Translations under genes and position numbers: made by a program
Assembly (NCBI GenBank): GCA_963920635.1
Contig: OY987305.1
Location: forward strand, 6,487,153-6,551,152
DNA from: Pseudeuparius sepicola
Taxonomy: Eukaryota > Arthropoda > Insecta > Coleoptera > Anthribidae
Direction: 5' to 3'
DNA: 64,000 nucleotides
Notes under the pieces: model-generated
What the model was told of the DNA's origin: nothing
The model's input: only the letters and a program-made list of their open reading frames with translations
Databases searched by the model: none
In this document: piece after piece, positions 38,801 to 50,800 of the stretch
Numbering within the stretch: position 1 is the stretch's first letter
How the letters are laid out: every line of letters starts with the position of its first letter

Positions 38801-41800
38801 CACGACGACAAAATTCAGTTGCTACCTCATCAACTGAGGCAGAATACATGGCCGTATTTGAGGCTGTGAAGGAGGTTTTATGGATTAAATCTTTATTAAT
38901 GAGTATTAATGTCAATATGGCAGAACCAATAACATTGTATGAAGACAACCAAAGTTGTATAGCAATGGCAAATAATCCAATTAGTCATAAACGTTCTAAA
39001 CATATCGACATTAAGTACCATTTTATAAAAGAACAAATAAAGAACAACATTGTCTGCTTAAAATATTTACCCACAGGTGCTCAAGAGGCTGATCTACTGA
39101 CAAAGCCTCTACCACCACAGCAGTTCAAGGAACTAAGAGGGAAATTAGGACTCCAAGAGAGATTTGTAGCCTAATATTAAGTTTCTTTATTTTATTTTTA
39201 TTTTGTATAATTTTAAAATTTTTTTCAAAATTGATATTTGGTCTTGTTAAGGTTTTTGTGGGGTTTTCCCTTAACACTTGCAACGAATGTTGGACCAATA
39301 ATGTAACTTCCCCGTAAAGTGTAAACTTAGCTCATACATTTTTGAGGGGGTGTGTTGGTATATAGCAAAAATGTATTCGCAGAATGTTTAGTCTAAGGAC
39401 AAAATTTATGTATCCGCTAAATCAATGGATGGCCTTCTTGCTCTACAGAGAAGAAAAATATCATTATATTTTTCTTCGAATTATTGATATGTGAGCCCAA
39501 ATTGCGGAGCATGAAATAACGTACCAACACCGCCAGTTAGTTAGTTCTATTGAAGCTTTTGTACTGAAAAGAGCAATATAAAGTTTACACAGAATTTTCT
39601 CGCGTTTTTAGTCTGATCCACCATACCTTTTAACAAAAATTGCAAAAAAGCCTGCTTTAAAATATTGATTTTTAGCGATGGTGGCAACCCTGTGTACAGA
39701 GGATACAAAAATGGAGTATATTCAATCCCGTATTTATTTTAGATTCAAAGTTGCCAGAACACAGACTAGAAGACTCTTATTTTGTGACACCAATTTACTG
39801 CAAGCACTGTAAGTTTTAATGTAATATATCTATTTATCTTTTATACATAATCTATAAAATTACAAAGAATATCCATAGACTAAACAGGGTGTCCATTTTA
39901 AGTGTAAGCAGGTATATAGGTGTACTAAAATTGAAAAAATAACAATAATTTTCATTTTTTATAAAGCAAAATGTTCATGTTGATTGAATCTGTTTTGTAT
40001 TAATACGAAAAATTAAGAAAACATGTAGGTACTTAATATTGGTGGTGATGTAAGATCTAGTAATGCATATCCATGGTTATAAATGTGCAGTAATTGCACT
40101 ATGACATTACTAATGATGTGCTCTACTCTAATATTGGTGGTGATGTAAGATCTAGTAATGCATATGCATGGTTATAAATGTGCAGTAATTGCACTATGAC
40201 ATTACTAATGATGTGCTCTACAAAATTTTTAATATGGGTTACACATAAACAGTATAATTTACTTCCAATTAAAGTAATTCAATTAAATAAAAAGTAATTC
40301 AAGTATCGGATTATTTTATAATAATAACAATAATTATCATTGCCTTTTGTCGTCATCGTTACTCGTTACATCGTTAATTTTCAAATAACGGTCATCACTA
40401 GTGAAAATTTGAAAAGTTTCAAGGTCAAATATCTTCCGAATGGTTGGATCCTACATCCTACTGGTATATGTCATAAATAAAACTAATGGTATAAAATCTC
40501 ATTTTAAGTGAAAAAGTTTAAATGAACATAGGTTCAAAAAGGTATATCTAAAAAAGAAACAGGTTTTCCTGGATAACATTTTTTAAATACAACGTATATA
40601 TTGTGGCATATAATCGAAAAGCTCATTGAAAGACACATTTACCACACTATCCACTTTTGTAATTATTTGATATTGAAAGAACAAGGCAGCAAATTTAAAA
40701 AAGCTATTTTTGTTATTTAGAAAGATTTGAGCTCATTTCGGAAGGAAGAACGTTAAACTACTGCCAAGATGTATATCAAAAAGTAAGTTTTCGAAAACCA
40801 ATTAACAGATACAATTACTTTTACAAAAGTATTTGAATTACCGATTACCAAATAGGAGTTACAGAAAGTAATTGAATTAAATTAATTTGATCGGTGGAGA
40901 GTAGTTCGATTACATTTTCAATTACTTTAATTGGATTACTTAACAGCTCTGTTTAAGAATAAAAAATAAAATATGGCTTAGTTATTTGACATTCTGCTAA
41001 GTGGATGTAAAAAGCGTTGTTTTCAAATTTTGAAAGGCCACTAAGCCTACTTAAATTTATCATAATAGATAATTTATTTCCAAGACTACTAGATCAACCA
41101 CAAATACCATTGCTAATAATTGTATTTCAATTTTTATAGCAAATACAGAACAAACTGGCAAATGTGAAATGCCTATAAAATTAAATGGTTCATTTTGTTT
41201 TATATAAAATGCGTTTTTAATGTTTTTTTTATATATATAATTTAATTTTGGATCTTAAGAGAGTCCAAATTTTATCAAATTCACTATTTCATCACTAGTG
41301 AAAATATGAAAGTTTCAAGGTCAAATCTTCCAAACGGCTGGATCAAATTTAATATACAAGTCCTGTTGGTATATGTCATAAATAACACTGATGGTATAAA
41401 ATCTCATTTTAAGTAAAAAAGTTCAAATGAACATAGGTTCAAAAGGTTTATCTAAAAAAAGCAGGTTTTCCTAGATAACATTTTTTAAATACAACGTATA
41501 CATATATTGTAACATATAATTGGAAAGAACAAAGTGGCAAATTAAAAAAAGCTAGTAAGTAACTCGACTATTTAAAAGTAATTGAATTACCAATCCCATT
41601 ACTAAAGTAATTGAATTAACAGGAGTAATTCAATTAATTACTGAAGTTTTCGAAAATCAATTAACAGAAACAATTACTTTCACAAAAGTATTTGAATTAC
41701 CGATTACCAAATATGAGTTATAGAAAGTAATTGAATTAAATTAATGTGATTATTGGAAAGTAGTTAGATTACATTTTCAATTACTTTAATTGGATTACTT

Positions 41801-44800
41801 AACAGCTCCGTTTATGAATAAAATATAAAATCTGGCTTAGTTATTTGACATCCTGCTAAGTGGATGTAAAAAGGGTTATTTTTAAATTTTCAAAACCCAC
41901 TAAGCCCACTTAAATTTATCATAATAGATAATTATTTATTTCCAAGACTACTAGATCAACCACAAATACCAAATACGTACTATTGCTAATAATTGTGTTT
42001 CGATTTTTATAGCAAATACATAATTTAATTTTGGATCTTAAGAGGGCCCAAAATTTATCAAATTCACTATTTCAAAACTGATACCAGATACCATATTTAG
42101 ACTGACTGTTGCACCTACCGCCGATTTTTTTTCTGACAAAAATTAGCAGAGCTGTTTTAAGTGAACCACTTATAATTGGCACCCTGTATATTTAGAATGG
42201 ATTTCTGTACGTTTTTAATAAATATAAGTAGGTTGTATATAAAAATATAAGACGCTTTATCTCTAAGATAACATTCATATACATAATATTCGTTCATTAT
42301 TCAGATATCATGGCTTGGTGTATTAATAAATCACAAATCTAGGTAGGGAATAATACACCGATGACATTGAATTTTGAGTAAGTCGGTATTAAAATAGCTC
42401 AACGAATTTAAATTTTTTTATGTCTGAAATTTGTTGGAAAATTATATATTTTTTAATTCGTTGGTTTTTGTCATAGGTAAGGATTATATTTGGGGACAAG
42501 GCCTTGTTGGTGTAAAATGTAAAGGTGAGCTTAACAATGAAATATAGGTATTTAATTTGCAAGTAAAAGTCAACGATCTAAAGTCAATTTTTGTAGAAAT
42601 ATGGGCTATTTTATTTTGATTCTTTCTCTTGATAGTTAGGTAGTTAAAAATACTCAATTTTTTATGGGGGAAAACATACGTAAATGACGTGTATGTCATT
42701 GATACTGATAATCATTTATAAAATATGCGGCTGTTATATTTCTCTTTGTGGTTATGAATTGGATTTTGAAAGAAAAATTGCATATATGGCACATATTATA
42801 CAAAATCGACTATGACGCAATTCTACAGTGATTAATTCAAATTAAGTTGAATCCTTACTATCTAGCTGTGCTTTTATTAATTATTCATTCATAATTTTTT
42901 TTAAATGTCTTCAAAATATACTTTTTAAGAGAGCTCTGGAACGAGAGAACGCAGGACAAGCGCAAATTCAATTCTATAATAGTTGAATTGAAATCATTTC
43001 GGGGTTGTTGCCGCTACCGCCGCTGCCATTTTGAATCATTCAACGAAATGCCACTCCTGAATCTAGGATGTCAGGCTATTAAAAAATAAGACGGGAACAA
43101 ATTAATTTTATAATCTGTATAAGTGGGTGCAAATTTTGTACACTTTTTGTCTAAGTATGAGATAAGGCATATTGCACTCGGCGACTTCATCAATTGAAGC
43201 CAGAATATTTTTTTCTAATCTTTATCTGTGTCAACTTATTATTATTAAGTTTGATATAACGATTATCTACAATACCGATTTTTATCTTCCATGTTTTTTT
43301 CCTTGACAGCTTCGTCAAAGTATCTCTCGACTTTTTAACAATTAATTTCCTAGTGGGCTTTCTGGAGATATTGAATATAATCTAAGTTTGAGTGGGTCCC
43401 TCCAGTCTGATTTTTAACAATTTTTAAAAAATCTTATATGATTGTAATCAGAAATGCAAGTCTTCTATTTTAGTTCTTGGATCAAAATGTATAAATTCAC
43501 TAGAACAAATTTCGTAGGGTACTATTTGTGTACAACTGCATCTAATGCCATGCGTCATTTTTACTAGGTACTATGTTTCCAAGAATCGCTACTTATTAAA
43601 GAATGGGAATAATCGTAATGTTTACTGTATAAGCGTATTTCGTAGACGCGCTGTCTGTGTATGTGTCTAACTCCTCAAATGTTTGTTTTCAGTAGATATT
43701 TTGCACTTGCCGCCGAAGTAAAGTATTCTCCGAATAGATTACAAACACATTCATAACTTTTGCAGATAGAGAAAAAAGTTGTATGTAAAAGTTGCAAGGT
43801 AACTTTCGGCCTTTAGAAAGGCAATCTTGCGGATTATACAGGGTGCAACATATTTTTGTTGTTGTTAATAATAAACACCCTGTATATTTGTGGATTTGTG
43901 GAATTTTTCTGATTGCAACGATATATAATATGTTGATATTTGCTTTTGCCTGTAGCAAGATATATATGTGGTTTTAAATTTACAAATTTGAAACATGGCC
44001 GTTAGCCATGAAATTTCGATAGTTATGCTAATTATTTCGGAGATAATTACTTACTTTAATAGTAATAGTAGTACGCGCCATATAGGATTTATTTTATTTA
44101 TCAGAAATTTTTATTCTGGATAAAAGTTTGTGCATTCCTCAAAAACTCAAAACCCAGTTTTCAAAATTTGATTATCACATTTCGTATATGTACTTGGGAG
44201 GTTCAAAAATATGAAAAAAGCTCGAGAGTAAAGCACCCTTATTTTTATTTTTAGAGAAAATATATGTATGTTGTTTAGAATTAAAAGGTAAGCCCAAAAA
44301 TTATGTTTCAAGTTTCAATTCCATAAAAAAACACCTTTTCGGCATTTTTTTATGATTGACTTACTCTTATAGAAAATAAAACAACTTTATTTAATAGCCA
44401 GTTCCGTTTCAGACAGGATTTATAATTTATTAACGTGAGTGCCATAAAAATTAATTTGTTTGAACAGTAGTTATGGCTCGCTCAGGATAGATGGAGCAAA
44501 AGCATCAAAATGCACATGTTTGTAGTCAACCAACATCTTATGCAAATTTACCAAAATAAACAAACATTTCCGTCCGACTACTTTCTTCTGGAAGATTCAA
44601 TGCCTTGTTTCAAATGTTTCAAATTTGCATCTCAAGGAAATCTGAAAATTAGCCTATATTTTCTGTGGAACTATCTAATAAAATAACATCGAGTAAAAAA
44701 AATCTTTTTCTTCGAGGCAATAATAATACGAAATTGAGATACCTACTTACTTTATTTTGATCATGGTTATATAGCGAAGCGTGATCTCAAAGAATTCTTT

Positions 44801-47800
44801 GCTGCGTCCCATTATACACAAATTAGTCACTAATATCCTAAATACTAATAAACAGTCTATTAATTTAAAAAAAACACTTCAAAATACGAAAAATACCCGA
44901 CGTAAACAATCAGAGACTGACGCGCTGGGCGAATAGAAAACAAATGAAATGCAGGGCTAGAACGGCGGCGTTGCCAAGTTGGTAGTTTTGAGGTACCTAT
45001 TGACGATTTTGTTAAAGTGATAATTATCTACTATATACAGCGCGATTTAGTTTTAGTTTAAAACTGTCACATACGAGAACTAATAGCTACATTATTTGTT
45101 AATTTAGTGTCATTGGGAGGTTTTTCTTCATTTAATCCCATTAGTAAACCCGTCTATTTTAAAAATGGAATGCTGTAAACAACAACTTTTCATAACACGT
45201 TTTCTAAGGGTGCTTTACTCTTGTTCCTTTTTTATATTTTTGAACGAACGAACCGAAACGAGATATTCAAATTATTAAAACTGCGTTTTTAGTTTTCAGG
45301 AATGCACAAACTTTTATCAAGAATAAAATTTTGTGATAAATATAAAAAAAAATCCCATATGGAGCGTACTTTTACTGTATATCGTTGCAATCAGAAAAAT
45401 TAGTTCTTTCAAAATATCTATAAATATACAGGGTCATTGTAACGAAAACAAATAAATATTTTGTCCCATTCTTACGATATACCTTGTATAATCCATAAGC
45501 GATATTTACCATGCAAGTTCTATATAAAACTCGTTTCTCTCTGAGAAAATTAAAGAAATAATAGGGGGTCGGAGTTTTCGAGTGAAGGTGTACCTACATA
45601 CTATACATAATACACTAGGGTAGAAATAGAGTTCGCCTTAAAAGATATCTTCAGAAGAATAATAATTGAAATATATAGTCAGAACAATAAAAAAGGTGAA
45701 AATGTGGTTTTCATCTAGGTTATTACTTACTACTATAACTAAAAATGTAAATATTTGAACACATAAAAGGACAGAAACAAAAAAAAAGAAAAAATCAGGT
45801 TACAGCAGAGCGTAGAAAAATTTTGGGAGCGTTTATATTATACAGGGTATCGGCACTTTGTTTAGGCATTTACGGCGAAACGCGGCAACGTCGGCTGTCG
45901 TGGGGGGAGTCGAATTGTAAGCGGTTCAAAGTTCAAGAATATTTAGTTGTAATAGAGCCGTTTCCCGGAGGAACGCGCTTTTTGAGTACGCGCATTTTAT
46001 CGGAACAATAATTCTAGGGTGGCAGCACGCAGTTTCTATCGCTCCCATTATCATTTGAGAGACATTAACTTATCACCTAGTTCTGATAGATGATATTAGA
46101 AAATGGATCCGAATGTTTAAAGCTAGTGTGAAAATACATAATTACACGATTACAAATCAATTACAGGCAAATATCGAGGGGCAAATAAGACTGAGCTCGA
46201 GGGAAATGTGCGCACATTTCCCTCGAGATGAATTTTATAGATAATTTATTAGACTTTTTTATACCTAATAAATGATCACACAATTGTAGGTATTCGTATT
46301 ATTACAAACATCATATTGCCGATACCCTTTTTGGAAAGACCTTGTAGATTTAACGGGTGTAAATGGTATTATTCTGTAAATAAAAAAACCCCGATGTGAG
46401 ATTGGCCCCGGACGGACATTTTGGTAGAAACGAGCGGAGCGGAAGGAAGAAAGCGGGGCGGCAGCGGCAGCGCCGTCGAGGGGCGGGACGCGGGGGGAGG
46501 GGCGACCCGAATGGGCTCGACTGACCGGGCGGCGGGCGCTGCGCAACGCGAGCGAGGCGGCGGCAGCGGCGGCCAGCGCAAGCGGCCGCGGCCAGTCGAG
46601 ATCGAGACGAGGTGCGCGCCACTCTGCGCCACGCATCGCACCAAGTGTACCATCACCGTCGGACCGGCGGCAGGCAGGGGGTTGGCGAGCGTGGGCGCGA
46701 CACGCGATGAGATGAGCGGCACGGAGACGGCGGCGGCGGCCGCGGACGGCAGCGAGCCGACGGCGGCGGCGGGCACGGCCAAGCCCCCGCCGCCGCTGCT
46801 TCTGTCCCTGCCGCCGCTCGTGCGCGTCGACGCCGACAACTACATGCTGCGGCCCGGCGGCGGCGGCCGTCCCGGCGCCGAAGACGCCGCCGACCTACCC
46901 GACCTCGACCGCCTCGAGTTAGAGATGGAGGCGGCCCTGCCGGCCGAGCCGGCGTCCGCCTGCGCCCGCGTCCTTTCGTTCCACGCGCTACTCTGCTCCT
47001 GCGAGCCATCCTGCTGCTGCGACTGCAGCTACCTGTGCTCCGCAGACTGCCACGCTTGTTTCCACAACCTGTGTGCCCGGTTCTTCCCGCAGTACCTCTG
47101 CCAGAAAGACCCGGCGGCCCCGCCACCGCCGACCGTAGACTACGACAAGGTAAGTCCCACCACACTTGTTCTCCACGTTCGACTGTACCTACTGAAAACG
47201 CTAACCCAAATTCTGGATAGTACCATTTTCAGCGGAGTGCGAAAGGATTCTCCCTCAGCTGCTGGCCCGATATGTAACCTCCCATGGTCCGCCGCTACCG
47301 GAATTCCATCTGATCGGGCCGCGGGACGGGGACGGGCTGGCGACAAAAAATTAGACGAGGCGGGCCTGCGGGCACCGCCGCCGCCGCCCGCCGCCCCGAC
47401 CTGCTGGCTAGACCGGTTTATTATTTGGTTCCTCAACGGCGCGCCGCACCTCTACCGGCAATTGCTAAATTTTGGAATCTCGCCTGGCCCCGTCTCCCTT
47501 CCTTTTTATTCACGCCGAACCCGTCCTTGCTTCGCCCTTCGATGGAACACGGCGGTCACCACCACCACAGATCTGCACCCTTCACTTGAAATGAACGTCA
47601 TTGCCGAAAACCATACACCGATGATGTGCCGATTCGGTCATTCAAAGCGTATCTAAATATCGACTAACATTTATCTCGGCTCTTATTGGTTGTCGATTTA
47701 AAATTCCCTAACTTTTGCAGAACCTTCGGCATTCGAGTCCCACTTGTGCCGATTATTTATCTTCTCCCAAAACTCGATTAGTTTTATGCTCGATGTTATG

Positions 47801-50800
47801 TAATCTATGGAGGCGTGTTGATGTCATAACTTCGAATATTCTCATTCTTCGGGGCAGGTTTAGATCCTTGAGAAAACCATTATTTTTTCAAGAATTTGTC
47901 TACAGGGAATTAATAATTGATGGAAGTCTTGATTATACAGCCTATCTAGCATATTCTCCTTTTTGATGAAAATGATCTTGACAGTAGCCATCTATTTACT
48001 GCGTAGGATTCAAGATATCAGAAAAACTATTTAGAAAGTTATTCGGAATAAAATTATACCTACTACTTTGATTTTTCACATTTTATCTCAAATTTAATAT
48101 ATTGTGGAGAACATTTAAAGATCTGGATGTTCTATAGTCTGTCAGTTGTCAAAACAGATTTTTTGAGAATATCTCGTTTAATTCAAAATTTTGCGCGAAG
48201 TGGTGTATCATTTAAATTTCTCTCTCTGTTAAGATTTATTTTGCTAGGAAAATACAAGCAAATTCTGAATAAAATGAAAACTCGCATTTTCTTCTGTCAA
48301 AATACGAGTTTTCAAAAACATTTATCTGAAAAGTAATAATAATGTAATGTAAGCAACCATTTTTAATTCTATAGAAAATGTAAAATTTGTTACAGGGTAC
48401 AGTTTTTTAATTCTGAATAACTTCCTAACAGAATTTCTCGATATCTTGAACATAAAAGGCACTTGGTACAGTAGTCGCACCGAAAGACTGCGTCCGCGGG
48501 GGAATGGGGACGCGCGGGGTAAGCTTTGTTGCTATTGGCTGGCCGTAACAACGCGATGCAGCGCGATTCGATATTCGCAATTATTAGAACCACACGACGC
48601 GACGTTGAGAGGAGGAATGATTATCCTCAGGCGTGCGCCTCGAAATTTAGAGTTTTGAAAACTCGGTAGTATTTTAGAGATCATGAATCGTTCAGGGTGT
48701 ACAATACATAGCCAGGGGCAATCTCATATTACATTTTTCTATCAATTATTTCCGCATATGAAAATATAAGTAACTTTGACAAAAAGTAATCTTTCCGCAC
48801 GCTTATAGGTACTTCCTTCGCCGCTAGTGCTGCCCACTGGCGGATCTCCAGCCCTCTTACTTTCCTCGCCGCAAACGCACTCTTTCGGTGCGCGTACTAT
48901 ATCCTGCACGGGAAATAAATAACTCAAGCTACCTTTGAAATATGCCCGATTTTTTTAATCAACCAAGGCTGGGCGCTGGGCCTAAATGGCTATATTTCAA
49001 TCATAATTTTATTAAGAATACTTTTTTATGGTCCACACCTTTTTTTCTCTTATTTTGGGACACGCTGTATATAATGGTTGACGCAAATATTTGTTTGAAT
49101 TTCAAATTTCTAGTAAAATGACCGCCATTTCCTTTTTTAAGAAGGCAGTGTAGGCCAGTTGATCGAATTTTAGATTTAGGCTAGTTGACCGAATTTTGGA
49201 AGAATTAGCCTTCATATTAACCAGAACGTCTGGTACTACAGCAAACCCCTAAAATAATCGTTGGATCTAAAGATCGGTTTTACTCCATTATTGTTTACGA
49301 ACCGCTCTTCCTCGTCGTTATCAGTACTGCTTCAATTGTTGTACGTTAACCGCACACCCAAATTGAAATCTATATCGTATCCAGAGTTACTTCCGCGGCG
49401 AAACCATCACCGAGCGGCGATAAGCCTTCTCGGCTCCCCGTGTTAATTCTTTTGTGGTTTGGCGCTTTATTATTACGCGATAATGAAAACGCATCGACTT
49501 CTTTTTATGGATTGGCTACGACGGAGACACCTCCGAACGGCCTCTGCTCCTCTATATTGACCGCATTCAAGGTTAAGCCGACAAGGCACACCTTGTAAAA
49601 ATTATTAGGTATTATGTAACTGATACGGAATGACTACGACTGAGATGGGCAGAAGTCGGAGTTTTACGAAACGTGGTGTTTAAGAGTAGACTATATTATA
49701 GCTATTATAACACATTTTTGCAGTTTGCGCAAGTGAAACATTATGCTCTCATTACTTGTTTTTGTATTTTGAATACACAGGAATACTCTCATTTTCTGAG
49801 TTTTATGCAGAATTTTCAATAAAACAAAATGTTTGCTATAAACATGCTTAATGTATGATCATTTTGTGTCGATGTTGTACGCAGTGGTAAGATATATAGG
49901 GTGTTAATAAAGTAAGTTACAACATTTCAAGGGAAGATTCCTAGGAAAAAAAGTTCTTCCCTTAAGGGCTTCCTTTTTGAGATACAGGATGTTGAAATTT
50001 CCAGAATAATATAAAATAAATCAAATAATTTTTCTGTAAATGCATAACTCTAAGCCACACGTAGTAGTCGCTGGGCTATTTTTTAGCATGTAAGAAATCT
50101 AGTAGTCTAGTTGTTATAGCTGGCTGCAATTGTGTTATTTCGCAGTAGTAAAATAAGTATAAATTCGATTATAAAACTCGTGTTTGCCCGGCAGCTGCAG
50201 AAGACTAGTATAATACCATAATTTGGCACTCCATTTTTAGGTCTAGCGACTACCAAGTTTGGCCCCGATTTGTTCATTTACAGAAAAGTTATTCAAAATT
50301 TTTGATATTTTTCTGGAAATTTCAACACCCTGTATCTCAAAAAGGAAGCCCTTAAAGAACTATACTCACGTGAACTTTTTTTGTTAAATTCTACCCAGGA
50401 ATCTTCCCTTGAAATTTTGCGACTTACTTTATTAACACCCTGTATAGGTAGTGTCTCTTGTCTCGCTGATAGTAAAAACTCATTAAAATTTTAAAAAATT
50501 AGTTTACCTTAGGCATGTCTAATGTTTGCGGTGATACCCGCAGAGAGTTAGAGATGGAGATAAGGATAATATTTTTAAATTATTGTTTGAAAACGGTATC
50601 GGGCTAGTTCTACACAGCGCTAGCTTTACGAATAATAAATTTAAATAAATTAATTGAAATACAGGCTCGTGGAATAGCAGCAACGTTGAATGTTGTCACA
50701 CAATATATTTCTAAGCTTTCTATTAGCGGCAGACGGCAGTTAGTATAATATGATGTAGTGATCGTTTATGTCATGTCACTCAAAATCAAAATGGATTTAC

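Larger units (their letters stand above)
34674..39638 (+). mobile_element. Full-length Copia-type LTR retrotransposon
   Basis: The element is 4,965 bp with 286-bp LTRs that I read as identical and a 5-bp target duplication ATTGC (34669-34673 and 39639-39643). The primer-binding site, gag, protease, integrase, reverse transcriptase and RNase H follow in Copia order, with integrase before reverse transcriptase. It sits in intron 2 of the p85 gene, in the same orientation, 104 bp before exon 3. Without it the intron would be about 690 bp. One frame break separates the two reading frames. Confidence 0.96.

Noticed and set aside
46421..46711. Open frame upstream of ATG 46712 continuing the alternative p85 exon
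   Set aside because: Begins at TTG, is Gly/Arg-rich and follows GC composition in several frames; only the part from 46712 (or possibly 46511) is a reasonable coding candidate.
47150..47656. Frame stays open past the exon 5 donor for about 170 codons
   Set aside because: The donor GTAAGT and the phase 0 SAM exon downstream give a better protein; the read-through text has no recognisable domain.
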